From contig JADJZA010000001.1 of NCBI GenBank assembly GCA_016719385.1, positions 1,054,001-1,118,000 of the forward strand: a stretch of DNA of 64,000 nt, read 5' to 3'. Below the pieces are notes generated by a model. The model ran no database searches and was not told where the DNA came from. It saw only the letters and a list, made by a program, of their open reading frames with translations. Shown here piece after piece: positions 32,259 to 46,350 of the stretch; position 1 is the stretch's first letter, and every line of letters begins with the position of its first letter. A program made the translations under genes and the position numbers. The DNA is from Candidatus Microthrix subdominans (GTDB lineage Bacteria; Actinomycetota; Acidimicrobiia; Acidimicrobiales; Microtrichaceae).

Positions 32259-34346
32259 ATGGATGACACCCCGCGCCTGCGGCTTTCGATTGTGGGAATC
32301 GTGTGTATTTCCCTCTTCGCGTCGCTGACGGCGCGCCTCTGGTACCTCCAGGTGCTCAACCGCGAGGAGTTCGCCACCACCGGCGAGGTCAGCCGCCTGC
32401 GGACGGTGAAGCAGCAGGGGCCCCGGGGACGCATTCTCGACCGCAACGGCAAGATCCTGGTCGACAACCGGCTGTCGGTCGTTGTCGGCATGGTGCGCGA
32501 CGATGTCAACTCCCTGAGCGAATTGGAGCGCAACGACCTGTACGGCGCGCTGGCCGACAAGTTCAACCGCTACGACCTCGAGGCGCTGAAGCGTTCCGAC
32601 ATCGCCGACCGGGTGAACGATCAACGGTATGCGCCCCTGGATTTCATCCCGCTGTACCAGGACGCACCCCCGGAGATGGAGCTGTTCTTCGCCGAACACC
32701 GCGAGGAGTACCCCGGTGTGCGCGTGCGACGCGAGACGGTGCGCACCTACCCGTACGGCCACGTCGCGTCGAACATCCTCGGCTACATCGGTCAGGTCGA
32801 CGAGGCGGAACTCGACAACGAGGCGCTCGTCGGCGCGGCAGCCAAGGTGGGCAAGCCTTACGAACCGGGCGACGAGGTTGGCAAGGGCGGGGTTGAGCAG
32901 TCGATGGAGGCCGAGCTGCGCGGCACGCCCGGCAGCACGACGGTGGAGGTGTCGCGCACCGGCGAGGTGGTGCAGGTGCGCGACGAGACGCCTCCCGAGG
33001 TGGGGTCGGACATCTGGCTCAACATCGATGTCGATGCCCAGGCGTGGGCCGAGCACGTGTTGAAGCAGCACATGTCGGACGTGCGGGGCAAGCGCGACAA
33101 GGACGGCCGGATGTACCGCGCCCCCGAGGGAGCGGCGTCGATCATTTCCCCCCACGACGGCTCGATCTTGGCGTTGGCCTCGGTACCCACCTACGACCCC
33201 AGCGCGCTGGTGGGCGGCATCTCCACCGATGTGTGGGAGGAGCTGAACGATCCCCAGAACGGCTATCCGCTCAACAACTGGGCGGTCAGCGGGCAGTTTC
33301 CCCCGGGGTCGACCTTCAAGTTGGTCACGCTGTACGCAGCGCTGGAGAACGGTCTGTTCGGGCCGGGTAACCCGACCGGCTTCGAGGACAGTACCGGCAG
33401 GTACACGATCGCCGACTGCAACGGTCCGGGCTGCACCCGGCAGAACGCGGGTGGAACGGCACTGGGCTTCGCCGACCCCCAGACGTCGCTGACGATCAGC
33501 TCCGACGTCTTTTACTACTGGCTGGCCGACCGCATGTGGCAGGGCCGGGGCCTGCTGGGCGAGACCCCGATCCAGGACGCCGGCACCAAGTTCGGCCTGG
33601 GGGACACGACCGGCATTGCGCTGGCGGGTGAGCAGACCGGCCGGCTGCCGACGCCCGAGCTGTTCCGCGAGCGCTACGACGCCGCCGAGAAGGACCTGGG
33701 GCCCGACGAGGAGAATCCCTGGGGACGGCGCAACTGGACCGCCGGTGACAACGTCAACATGTCGATCGGCCAGGGCGAGGTGCTGGTCACCCCGCTCCAG
33801 CTGTCCAACGCCTATGCCACCATCGCCAACGGCGGCCGGCACTACAAGCCGTTGCTCGTGCAGAAGGTGACCATCCCAACCGACGCCAACACCGCCCCCA
33901 AGCCGGACAGCCCGGTGAAAGCCCAGGAGGTGTTCAACCCGGTGCTGAAGGACCTGGTGCCCTTCAGCGAGGATCACCTGCAGACGATGCAGGCCGGCTT
34001 CGAAGGCGTGATCAACAACGGTCGCGGCACGGCCAACAAGATGTGGGAGCAGTACGGCGGGCTGCCCGGCCGTTGGTCGGCCAAGACCGGTACGTCCGAG
34101 GCGGGCACCAAGTCCAACCCGAAGGCCGACGGATCGGTCTTCGCCATGTACGGGCCGATCGACGCTCCGTTCGGGCCCAACTACTCGATCTCGGTGATCA
34201 TCCCCGAATCGGGCTTCGGCGGCGACACCGCCGGCCCCACCGCAGTGCGGATCATGCGGCCAATCGTCGACGGCAACCTCCCACCGGCGCCGCTGGTCGG
34301 CGAGGATCGCACGTTGCCGGACGTTCCCCCGTTGGACGTCAAGTGA
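32259..34346 (+). CDS. mrdA: Penicillin-binding protein 2 (rod-shape transpeptidase)
   Basis: 695 residues. An N-terminal membrane helix is followed by the pedestal domain (GPRGRILDRNGKILVDNRLS) and transpeptidase domain. The catalytic motifs are PPGSTFKLV (SxxK), ISSDVFYYW (SxN-type) and WSAKTGTSEA (KTG). Cross-links peptidoglycan during elongation, working with RodA. The next gene is rodA, 58 bases away. Confidence 0.94.
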   Translation: MDDTPRLRLSIVGIVCISLFASLTARLWYLQVLNREEFATTGEVSRLRTVKQQGPRGRILDRNGKILVDNRLSVVVGMVRDDVNSLSELERNDLYGALADKFNRYDLEALKRSDIADRVNDQRYAPLDFIPLYQDAPPEMELFFAEHREEYPGVRVRRETVRTYPYGHVASNILGYIGQVDEAELDNEALVGAAAKVGKPYEPGDEVGKGGVEQSMEAELRGTPGSTTVEVSRTGEVVQVRDETPPEVGSDIWLNIDVDAQAWAEHVLKQHMSDVRGKRDKDGRMYRAPEGAASIISPHDGSILALASVPTYDPSALVGGISTDVWEELNDPQNGYPLNNWAVSGQFPPGSTFKLVTLYAALENGLFGPGNPTGFEDSTGRYTIADCNGPGCTRQNAGGTALGFADPQTSLTISSDVFYYWLADRMWQGRGLLGETPIQDAGTKFGLGDTTGIALAGEQTGRLPTPELFRERYDAAEKDLGPDEENPWGRRNWTAGDNVNMSIGQGEVLVTPLQLSNAYATIANGGRHYKPLLVQKVTIPTDANTAPKPDSPVKAQEVFNPVLKDLVPFSEDHLQTMQAGFEGVINNGRGTANKMWEQYGGLPGRWSAKTGTSEAGTKSNPKADGSVFAMYGPIDAPFGPNYSISVIIPESGFGGDTAGPTAVRIMRPIVDGNLPPAPLVGEDRTLPDVPPLDVK

Positions 34347-34404
34347 TGAGGTGCACAGTGTTGGAACGTCCGGTGGTCAGGTGTGCACGGATCGGGAACG
34401 TGGG

Positions 34405-35565
34405 ATGAGCCTGCAGTCGGACTATCGCCGCCCGGCGCTGCAACCGTTGTCGGTTCGCACCCGCGACATGACCGCTGCGTGGCGCCACGTCGACTGGGTG
34501 ATCGTGGCGGTCGTCAGCGCGCTGACCCTGATCGGTTTCGCGCTGGTCCACTCGGCCAGCCGCCAGTTCGAGACCGGATCGATGCTGCCCCGTCAGCTGG
34601 TGTTCGCCCTGATGTCGGTCGGCGTCATGGCAGCGGTCGCCGCCATCGACTACCGCCGGATCATCGCCAAGGCTCAGTGGGTGTACCTGGGTTCACTGCT
34701 CCTGTTGGTTGCGGTGCTGGTGCCGGGCGTGTCCAAAACGGTCAACGGCACCCAGGGCTGGTTCGACCTGGGCGTGTTCTCCTTCCAGCCGGCCGAGACC
34801 GCCAAGCTGGCCACGATCGTGATGCTGGCCGCCTTGTTGGGCGGGGACCGCATTGCCAGCCGGCCTCTCCGGCTGGTCGCCTCGCTGGCCCTGGTCGGCC
34901 TTCCGGTGGGGATGGTGATGGTGCAGCCCGACCTGGGGTCCGCACTGGTCTTCGTCTTCATCGGGGCCGGCGTGATGTTCGTCGGTGGCATTCGCGGGCG
35001 GTACCTGGTGGCGCTCGCCGCCATCGCCGTGCTCGGTGTCGTCGGCATCCTCAACTCGGGTGCGCTCGACGACTACCAGCAGGACCGCCTCACCACGTTC
35101 GTACAGGAGCGCTGCCCGGGCAACGAGGACGCCTGTTACAACGTTCGTCAAGCGGAGATCGCCGTGTCGTCGGGTGGCCTCACCGGCTACGGGTACGGCC
35201 GGGGCCCGCAGACCACCGGGCGCTTCGTTCCCGAACAGCAGACCGACTTCATCTTCACCGTCGCCGGCGAAGAGTTCGGCTTCGCCGGTTCGGCCCTGAT
35301 CATCGGTCTGTTCGCCGTGCTGATCTGGCGGATGTGGTACGCCGCCATGGTGGCGCCCGACCCTCAAGGACGCCTGATCTGCGTGGGGGTGATGGTGATG
35401 TGCATGTTCCACCTGTTCGAGAACATCGGCATGTCGATCGGCATGATGCCGGTCACCGGCATTCCGCTGCCGTTCATCAGCTACGGCGGTTCGTCGTTGA
35501 TCACGATGTTCGCCGCCGTCGGTCTGGTGCTCAACGTGCAGATGCGCCAGTGGGACGTCGCGTAG
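34405..35565 (+). CDS. rodA: Peptidoglycan polymerase RodA (FtsW/RodA/SpoVE family)
   Basis: 386 residues from ATG 34405 (MSLQSDYRRP; GGG upstream) with ten membrane helices. Conserved SEDS features include TVNGTQGWFDLGVFSFQPAE, VQPDLGSALVF and PVTGIPLPFISYGGSSLI near the C-terminus. Polymerises glycan strands from lipid II. Forms the elongasome pair with the PBP2 just upstream. Confidence 0.95.
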   Translation: MSLQSDYRRPALQPLSVRTRDMTAAWRHVDWVIVAVVSALTLIGFALVHSASRQFETGSMLPRQLVFALMSVGVMAAVAAIDYRRIIAKAQWVYLGSLLLLVAVLVPGVSKTVNGTQGWFDLGVFSFQPAETAKLATIVMLAALLGGDRIASRPLRLVASLALVGLPVGMVMVQPDLGSALVFVFIGAGVMFVGGIRGRYLVALAAIAVLGVVGILNSGALDDYQQDRLTTFVQERCPGNEDACYNVRQAEIAVSSGGLTGYGYGRGPQTTGRFVPEQQTDFIFTVAGEEFGFAGSALIIGLFAVLIWRMWYAAMVAPDPQGRLICVGVMVMCMFHLFENIGMSIGMMPVTGIPLPFISYGGSSLITMFAAVGLVLNVQMRQWDVA

Positions 35566-35633
35566 CCGGGCCAGCGTGCCCGTCCCCGGTCCGGGCCCAC
35601 CACCCGGCCCGGCTCCGGTAGATTGACTGGATC

Positions 35634-37610
35634 ATGTCGTCGATCTGGAGTTCCCTCGAACCCCTGCTAGAGCGGGTGCAGCGCCCGGCTCGCTATATCG
35701 GCATGGAGGACGGGGCGATCGTTCCCGACCCCGAGGCGGGACGCGACGACGACACGGTCGCCTGGCTGCTCGTCTACCCGGACAGCTACGAGATCGGGCT
35801 GCCCAACCAGGGCCTGCAAATCCTGTGCGAGATCCTCAACGAACGCGACGATGCCGTCGCCGAACGCGCCTATGCGCCCTGGGTCGACCTCGAGGCCGAG
35901 CTGCGCGCCGCCGGGCTGCCGCTGTTTTCGGTCGGCAACCATCGGCCGGCCGTCGAGTTCGACGTCGTGGCCTTCAACCTGTCGGCCGAGCTCACCTTTA
36001 CCAACGTGTTGAACTGCATCGACCTGGCCGGCGTGCCGCTTCGCTCGGCGGACCGCACCGGCGATCACCCGCTCGTCGGCGCCGGGGGCCACTGCACGAC
36101 CAACCCCGAGCCGCTGGCCGACTTCCTCGACTTTGTCGTGCTCGGCGACGGCGAGGAGGCGGTGGGGGAGCTCACCGAGGTGATCGCCTGCTCGAAGCGG
36201 GCCGGCGTCGCCGACCGCCAGGAGCTGCTCGAAGCGCTGGCCGAGGTCGAGGGCGTGTACGTGCCGTCGCTGTACGAGCCGGTGTACTCGGGTAGCGGCG
36301 ATCTGATCGAGACGGTGGCCATCGCCGCCTCGGCGCCCGACGTCGTCGAGAAACGCACGGTGGCCGACCTGGCCGAGTGGCCCTACCCGCGCAACCAGCT
36401 CGTGCCGCTGACCGAGGTGGTCCACGATCGCCTCAACGTCGAGGTGTTCCGCGGCTGCACCAGGGGTTGCCGGTTCTGTCAGGCGGGGATGATCACCCGT
36501 CCGGTGCGCGAGCGGCCCGCCGAGCAGGTCGCCTCGATGATCTCGAACGGGCTGGCCCGCACCGGCTACGACGAGGTGGCGTTGACGTCGCTGTCAACCG
36601 CCGATTTCTCGGGTATCGAGCCGGTGGTTCAGGCCATCGTGTCCGACCCGATCTCGGCGGGACAGGTGTCGGTGTCGCTCCCCAGCCTCCGGGTGGACGC
36701 CTTCACCGTCGGTCTGGCCACCTCGATCCGCCAGGGCCGCCGCACCGGGCTGACCTTCGCCCCCGAGGCCGGCACGTGGCGGATGCGCCAGATCATCAAC
36801 AAACTCATCCGGGAAGAGGACCTCTACGACGCGGTCGAAGCGGCCTACTCGGAGGGCTGGCGGCGCATGAAGCTGTACTTCCTCACCGGGCTGCCGTCGG
36901 AGACCGACGAGGACACGCTGGGCATCGCCAAACTGGCCCGGCGCTGCGTCGAGATCGGAAAGAAGTATCACAAGTTCCCGTCGGTGACCGTGTCGGTGGG
37001 TGGGTTCGTGCCCAAGGCCAACACCCCGTTCCAGTGGTTCGGACAGAACACGGTCACCGAGCTCCAGCGCAAGATCTACCTGCTGCGCGACGAGCTACGT
37101 CGCGATCACGGGGTGCAGCTGAAGTGGCACGACCCCAAGACCACGTTGATCGAGGGCGTGCTCAGCCGCGGCGACCGCCGCCTCGGAGCGGTGCTCGAGT
37201 CGGTGTGGCGCGACGGAGGCACGTTCCAGGAGTGGAGCGAGTACTTCGAGCTCGACCGCTGGGAACGCGCCCTGGCCGAGGCCGAGCTCAGCCCCGAGTA
37301 CTACGCCAACCGCCACCGCGACACCGACGAAACGCTGCCGTGGGATCACCTGTCGGCCGGCCTCCACAAGGACTTCCTGGCCCAGGACTGGGCCGATGCG
37401 CTGGCCGAAGTGGGCCTTCCCGACTGTCGCTGGACGCCGTGTTACGACTGCGGCGCGTGCACCGGGTACGGCGTCGAGCACGTGGTGGCCTCGGCGGTTC
37501 CGCCGGCCGGCGGCAGCCAGGGCACCGGCCAGAACGTCACCTCGGACCTGGGTGCCGTGCCCGTGCGCCTGGGCACGCCGGTCCGGGCGGGCGTCGGGGT
37601 CAGCTCATGA
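35634..37610 (+). CDS. Radical SAM protein, TIGR03960 family (B12-binding-like domain)
   Basis: 658 residues: an N-terminal domain (GLQILCEILNERDD) resembling the cobalamin-binding fold, then the radical SAM motif VFRGCTRGCRFCQAGMITRP (CX3CX2C), SSLSTADFSG and GGFVPKANTPFQWFGQ. The C-terminal region carries cysteines (CYDCGACTGYG). This family sits beside the DUF2344 gene and RNase E/G in many bacteria and is related to methylthiotransferase-like enzymes. Its substrate is unknown. Its TGA overlaps the next ATG. Confidence 0.88.
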   Translation: MSSIWSSLEPLLERVQRPARYIGMEDGAIVPDPEAGRDDDTVAWLLVYPDSYEIGLPNQGLQILCEILNERDDAVAERAYAPWVDLEAELRAAGLPLFSVGNHRPAVEFDVVAFNLSAELTFTNVLNCIDLAGVPLRSADRTGDHPLVGAGGHCTTNPEPLADFLDFVVLGDGEEAVGELTEVIACSKRAGVADRQELLEALAEVEGVYVPSLYEPVYSGSGDLIETVAIAASAPDVVEKRTVADLAEWPYPRNQLVPLTEVVHDRLNVEVFRGCTRGCRFCQAGMITRPVRERPAEQVASMISNGLARTGYDEVALTSLSTADFSGIEPVVQAIVSDPISAGQVSVSLPSLRVDAFTVGLATSIRQGRRTGLTFAPEAGTWRMRQIINKLIREEDLYDAVEAAYSEGWRRMKLYFLTGLPSETDEDTLGIAKLARRCVEIGKKYHKFPSVTVSVGGFVPKANTPFQWFGQNTVTELQRKIYLLRDELRRDHGVQLKWHDPKTTLIEGVLSRGDRRLGAVLESVWRDGGTFQEWSEYFELDRWERALAEAELSPEYYANRHRDTDETLPWDHLSAGLHKDFLAQDWADALAEVGLPDCRWTPCYDCGACTGYGVEHVVASAVPPAGGSQGTGQNVTSDLGAVPVRLGTPVRAGVGVSS

Positions 37611-38305
37611 GGGTGCGGATCCGCTATACGGTCACCGGCAAGATCCGGTTCCTGGGCCACCGAGATGTGGCGCGGGCCTGGGAGCGGGCCCTGCGCCGTG
37701 CCGGTCAGCCGGTGGCCTACTCGGAAGGTTTCTCGCCCCGGCCCAAGCTGCACTTCGGGTTGGCGCTGTCGGTGGGGCACGAATCGCTCGCCGAGTACGT
37801 CGACGTCGACTTCTCCGGGCCGGTCGACACCGCCAAGCTGCCGCCCGAACTGTCGAACCACCTCCCCGAGGGGATCGACGCCGTCGCCGCCGTGGCGGTG
37901 CAGCGCTCCGACGGCTCATTGCAGGCGATCGTCGACGCCTGCACCTGGCACCTGCGCAGCATCGACGTCGACACCCAGGCCGCGGCTGACCGTGCGGCCG
38001 AACTGTTGGCTGCGCCGGCGTTGCCGGCGACGGTCAGCCGCAAGGGCAAGGACGTCGATTGGGATCTTCGCCCGATCATCCGCAGCATCGACGTCACCCC
38101 CGACAACGGCGCAACCCTGCTCGTTATCGAGCTGGCCACCGCGCCCCGCGGCATCCGGATTCCCGAACTGTTGGCGGCCTTCAAGCCGCTGACGTTCTCG
38201 GCCCGGGTGACGCGTATCAACCAATGGACGACCACCGAGGGGAGCCGCACCGAACCGGTGCCGATGCCCCCTCGAGTGAGCCACGCCTTGAGGCGTGCGT
38301 CATGA
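37607..38305 (+). CDS. TIGR03936 / DUF2344 radical-SAM-associated protein (232 aa)
   Basis: Starts MRVRIRYTVTGKIRFLGHRD and continues with the typical SEGFSPRPKLHFGLALSVGHES and EYVDVDF. The ATG overlaps the stop of the TIGR03960 gene (ATGA); in other genomes the two are fused or adjacent, so they surely work together. Molecular function not established. Confidence 0.88.
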   Translation: MRVRIRYTVTGKIRFLGHRDVARAWERALRRAGQPVAYSEGFSPRPKLHFGLALSVGHESLAEYVDVDFSGPVDTAKLPPELSNHLPEGIDAVAAVAVQRSDGSLQAIVDACTWHLRSIDVDTQAAADRAAELLAAPALPATVSRKGKDVDWDLRPIIRSIDVTPDNGATLLVIELATAPRGIRIPELLAAFKPLTFSARVTRINQWTTTEGSRTEPVPMPPRVSHALRRAS

Positions 38306-38317
38306 GAGGACTCCACC

Positions 38318-40039
<1,722 letters not shown>

Positions 40040-40193
40040 GGCCCGTATCGACGGCGGGTCTCGGGCTGAGGGGGGCCACCCGTCAGGCTGTACCATGACG
40101 CCTCGCACGTCCGGGGCGGCTTCGGCCCTCCTGCAACGAGCATTCGACCCCGACGTGACGGTTTGGGTGAGGGAACGCTACGATCGGCAAACT

Positions 40194-40499
40194 ATGTATG
40201 CAGTCATCAAGACCGGCGGTAAGCAGTACCGCGTTGAAGAGGGCCAACGGCTCAACGTCGAGCGTCTCAACGACGACTCCGAGGACCTGTCCCTGACCCC
40301 GGTCATGGTGGTCGACGGCGACACCGTGCTGGCAACGCCGGAGCAACTCGGTGGCGCCAGCGTGTCGGCCCGGGTGGTCGGCGAGGGTCGCGGCAAAAAG
40401 ATCGACGGCTTCACGTACAAGAACAAGAGCAACAACCGGCGTCGCTATGGGCACCGGCAGAGCTTCTCGACCATCGAAATCGTCGGCATCAGCCGCTGA
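40194..40499 (+). CDS. rplU: 50S ribosomal protein L21
   Basis: 101 residues from ATG 40194 (MYAVIKTGGKQYRVEEGQRL), the unmistakable L21 N-terminus, with DGFTYKNKSNNRRRYGHRQS near the end. A longer in-frame start at 40095 adds a non-conserved head and is rejected. 16 bases before rpmA. Confidence 0.97.
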   Translation: MYAVIKTGGKQYRVEEGQRLNVERLNDDSEDLSLTPVMVVDGDTVLATPEQLGGASVSARVVGEGRGKKIDGFTYKNKSNNRRRYGHRQSFSTIEIVGISR

Positions 40500-40515
40500 A
40501 GCACGGAGGGCATAG

Positions 40516-40770
40516 ATGTCAAAGACCAAGGGCGGCGGTTCTACTCGGAACGGTCGTGATTCAAACAGTCAGCGCCTCGGCATCAAGGTGTATGCCGGCA
40601 CCGAGGTGACCGCAGGATCAATCATCGTGCGTCAGCGCGGTACCCGTATTCACGCCGGTAACAACGTCGGTCGCGGCAAGGACGACACGTTGTTCGCCCT
40701 CGCCGACGGCATGGTGAGCTTCGACCAGCGGCGCAACCGCAAAATGGTCGACATCGTCGCTCCCGAGTAG
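40516..40770 (+). CDS. rpmA: 50S ribosomal protein L27
   Basis: 84 residues: MSKTKGGGSTRNGRDSNSQR then LGIKVYAGTEVTAGSIIVRQ and RGTRIHAGNNVGRGKDDTLF, full L27. GGAGG lies upstream of the ATG. obg usually follows rpmA in bacteria; here comF and secA follow instead. Confidence 0.97.
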   Translation: MSKTKGGGSTRNGRDSNSQRLGIKVYAGTEVTAGSIIVRQRGTRIHAGNNVGRGKDDTLFALADGMVSFDQRRNRKMVDIVAPE

Positions 40771-40811
40771 CGGACAACACAACGGGTCGCACGGCCCGGT
40801 GACAACCGAAC

Positions 40812-40849
40812 ACGACCACAGCCACACTTACGGGTGTGGCTGTGGTCGT
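40812..40849. terminator. 16-bp perfect hairpin after rpmA, overlapping the comF start
   Basis: Arms ACGACCACAGCCACAC (40812-40827) and GTGTGGCTGTGGTCGT (40834-40849) with a six-base TTACGG loop. No U tract follows. Likely a tract-less terminator for rplU-rpmA; because the right arm is also the first codons of comF, it could also limit comF translation. Confidence 0.6.
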
Positions 40850-41478
40850 CGTGCGTCGTGTGTCATCGAAGTGGCCCCAGCCCGTGTGCGGCGTGCGTCG
40901 ATGCGCTGCGGCCGCTGGCGGCGGGCGAACTGTGCCCTCCGCCCGATGGGCTCGACGGCGCCGCCGCGCTGTGCCGCTACGAGGGGGTAGCCACCACCCT
41001 GATCACGTCGCTGAAGTACGGCCGCCATCGCGATGCGGTGCGGTCCTTGGGGGCGGCCCTGGCGGTGATGGGCGGCACGTGGCTGGACGGAGCCACGGTG
41101 TGCTGGGTGCCCGCAGCCCCGGCGAACCGTGCCGAGCGCGGCTTCGATCAGGCCGAGCTGCTGGCACAGGCGGCGACCGCGGCGGCGCGACGGATGGCGA
41201 TCCCGTCAGCCGGCACGGCCCGACTGCTGCGCCGTGACCCGGCCCCGGTGAGCGGCGGCCCCCACGGGCAGACCGGACGCTCGCGAGCGCAGCGCCTGAC
41301 GGGCCCCGTGCTGCGCCCCACCGGCCCGTCGCCCGTCCGGGTGGTCGTCATCGACGACGTCACGACGACCGGTTCGAGCCTGTCCCGGGCTGCGATGGCG
41401 CTTCGTGGCGCCGGGGCCCGGTCGGTGCACGCCCTCTGCGTCGCAGCGACCCCCTACCACCCACCACCGCATCGGTAG
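40834..41478 (+). CDS. comF: ComF-family phosphoribosyltransferase-like protein
   Basis: 214 residues: zinc-type Cys pairs CVVC and CAAC near the N-terminus, LITSLKYGRHRDAVRSLG, AERGFDQAELLAQA and the PRPP motif VRVVVIDDVTTTGSS. ComF proteins have a PRT fold and help DNA uptake in competent bacteria; in others the role is unclear. GTG 40834 lies in the hairpin's right arm, and there is no good ribosome site, so expression is uncertain. Confidence 0.85.
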   Translation: MWLWSSCVVCHRSGPSPCAACVDALRPLAAGELCPPPDGLDGAAALCRYEGVATTLITSLKYGRHRDAVRSLGAALAVMGGTWLDGATVCWVPAAPANRAERGFDQAELLAQAATAAARRMAIPSAGTARLLRRDPAPVSGGPHGQTGRSRAQRLTGPVLRPTGPSPVRVVVIDDVTTTGSSLSRAAMALRGAGARSVHALCVAATPYHPPPHR

Positions 41479-41491
41479 ACTCGTCGACGTT

Positions 41492-44230
<2,739 letters not shown>

Positions 44231-44274
44231 TCGGCGACCCAGCGGGCGGCGCGGCGAGTTCGGGAGCGGTGTAG

Positions 44275-45396
44275 ATGCAGGATTTCACCGATGCACTGCG
44301 GCGCCTCGCCGGAGAGCGCGACGAGGCGGCCGAGTACCTGCGGGTCGAGCAGCTTCGTCGACGCCTACCCCAGCTGGAGGTGGAGTTGGCCCGTCCCGAC
44401 CTGTGGGACAACGCCGAGGAGGCCCAGGCGATCCAGCGGGAGTTCGCCGGGGCGAGCGATGACGTCCAGCTCTTCGAACGTCTCGACGCTGCGCTCGAGG
44501 ACCTGACCACCCTGCACGAGCTGGCGCGCGAGGAGGACGACGAGTCGCTGGAACCCGAGATCTCGGCCGGCGTCGAGTCGCTGACCGAGGAGTTCGATCG
44601 GCTCGAGCTGCGGGCGCTCTTCACGGGTGACTACGACGAGGGCGATGCCATCGTGGAGCTCAACTCGGGTGCCGGCGGGGTGGATGCCCAGGACTGGACC
44701 GAGATGCTGCTGCGCATGTATCAGCGCTGGGTCGAACGCCACGATTTCACGCTGGAACTCCAGGAGGTCTCGGAGGGCACGGAGGCGGGGCTGTCGTCGG
44801 CCACCTTCCTGCTGAAGGGTCGCAACGCCTACGGCTGGTTCCACTCCGAGCATGGCGTGCACCGTCTGGTGCGCATCTCACCCTTCGACAACAATGCCCG
44901 GCGCCAGACCAGCTTTGCGTCGGTGCGGGTGACCCCGTTCCTCGAGGACGTCGACAAGGAAATGAACATCGACGACAAGGATCTGCGCATCGACGTCTAC
45001 CGGTCGTCGGGCGCAGGTGGCCAGCACGTCAACACGACCGACTCGGCCGTACGGATCACCCACCTGCCGACCGGCACGGTGGTGGCGGTGCAGAACGAAC
45101 GATCGCAGTTCCAGAACAAGGACAAGGCGATGGCGCTGCTGAAGTCGAAGCTGTTGGAGCTCGAACGCCGCAAGCGCCTCGATGCGATCGACGCCCTCTC
45201 CGGCGATGGGGCGGCGGTCGACTTCGGCAGCCAGGACCGCAACTACGTCCTCCAGCCCTATCAGCAGGTCAAGGATCTTCGTTCCGGCATGGAGTCCTCC
45301 AACCCAGAGGCGGTGCTCGACGGTGACCTGGACGCCTTCATGGAGGCCTGGTTGCGCTGGAACCGCACAGCCAACGCCGGCGCAACAGCATCCTGA
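44275..45396 (+). CDS. prfB: Peptide chain release factor 2
   Basis: 373 residues with the GGQ loop in SSGAGGQHVNTTDSAVRITH and the coiled domain 1. The whole protein reads in one frame: where enteric prfB has the programmed frameshift, this gene has AEYLRVEQ with no in-frame UGA, so autoregulation by frameshifting is absent. Followed by ftsE and ftsX as usual in actinobacteria. Confidence 0.95.
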   Translation: MQDFTDALRRLAGERDEAAEYLRVEQLRRRLPQLEVELARPDLWDNAEEAQAIQREFAGASDDVQLFERLDAALEDLTTLHELAREEDDESLEPEISAGVESLTEEFDRLELRALFTGDYDEGDAIVELNSGAGGVDAQDWTEMLLRMYQRWVERHDFTLELQEVSEGTEAGLSSATFLLKGRNAYGWFHSEHGVHRLVRISPFDNNARRQTSFASVRVTPFLEDVDKEMNIDDKDLRIDVYRSSGAGGQHVNTTDSAVRITHLPTGTVVAVQNERSQFQNKDKAMALLKSKLLELERRKRLDAIDALSGDGAAVDFGSQDRNYVLQPYQQVKDLRSGMESSNPEAVLDGDLDAFMEAWLRWNRTANAGATAS

Positions 45397-45622
45397 GCTC
45401 GCCGGCCTGCCGTCAGCACACCGTGGTCCGCCCCGGGTTTCCCGCGATGTCGGGCGATTTCGGACGGGGTGTCACCCGCATGGTGTTGCGGCTTTGTAAC
45501 ATCTTTCAGTCGGCTGGTCACAGAGTGCCTGGTCTGGCGACACATTCCGGCACCGTGGCCCCCGACCATCGCCGATACCCGGTTGTCACAGCCCGGAACC
45601 ACCTGCCCGAGAGGTTGACTAC

Positions 45623-46300
45623 GTGATCAAGTTTGAAAGCGTCACCAAGGCCTACCGGTCCGACTCGGTGGCGCTGCGCGACGCCAACGTCGACATCAAC
45701 AAGGGTGAGTTCGTGTTTCTCGTCGGCCCGTCCGGGTCGGGCAAGTCGACGTTTATGCGCCTGGTCAACAAGTCGGAGCGGCCCGAGGAAGGCCGCATCT
45801 TCGTGGCGGGCAAGGACATCGGGGAACTGCCCGGGTACAAGGTGCCGTACCTGCGCCGCAACATCGGAGCGGTCTTTCAGGACTTCAAGTTGTTGCCCAA
45901 CAAAACGGTGTCCGAGAACGTTGCGTTTGCGCTGGAGGCGATCGGCCGGCCGCGCCACGTCGTGCGCACCCAGGTGCCGGCGATCCTGGACCTGGTCGGG
46001 TTATCAAAGAAGTCGGAGAACTTCCCTCACGAGTTGTCCGGCGGCGAGCAGCAGCGGGTGTCGATCGCACGGGCGTTCGTCAACCGGCCGCTGATCCTCT
46101 TGGCCGACGAGCCGACCGGCAACCTGGACCCGGCGACGTCGGTGGGCATCATGAAGTTGCTCGACCGAATCAACCGCACCGGAACCACGGTGGTGATGGC
46201 CACCCACGACCGGGGCATCGTCGACACGATGCGCCGCCGGGTGATCGAGCTCGACCGGGGCCGCATCGTGCGCGACCAGGCCCGCGGCGTGTACGAATGA
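45623..46300 (+). CDS. ftsE: Cell-division ABC ATPase FtsE
   Basis: 225 residues: Walker A GPSGSGKSTFM, signature ELSGGEQQRVSIARA, Walker B LILLADEPTGNLDP, H-loop ATHDRG. FtsE with FtsX regulates peptidoglycan hydrolases at the septum. GTG 45623. The gene ends 50 bases before ftsX. Confidence 0.95.
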   Translation: MIKFESVTKAYRSDSVALRDANVDINKGEFVFLVGPSGSGKSTFMRLVNKSERPEEGRIFVAGKDIGELPGYKVPYLRRNIGAVFQDFKLLPNKTVSENVAFALEAIGRPRHVVRTQVPAILDLVGLSKKSENFPHELSGGEQQRVSIARAFVNRPLILLADEPTGNLDPATSVGIMKLLDRINRTGTTVVMATHDRGIVDTMRRRVIELDRGRIVRDQARGVYE

Positions 46301-46350
46301 TGCTCACCCCCTCCCACCTGCTCAACCGCGAACCTCAGCGAGGCTGAACC

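Noticed and set aside
36377..38305. A 642-codon plus-strand frame over the TIGR03960 gene joining DUF2344
   Set aside because: The first part is an out-of-frame shadow; only the C-terminal 232 residues from 37607 are the real DUF2344 protein.
44275..44400. Programmed +1 frameshift in prfB
   Set aside because: The full RF2 reads in one frame and no in-frame TGA is present at the usual site.
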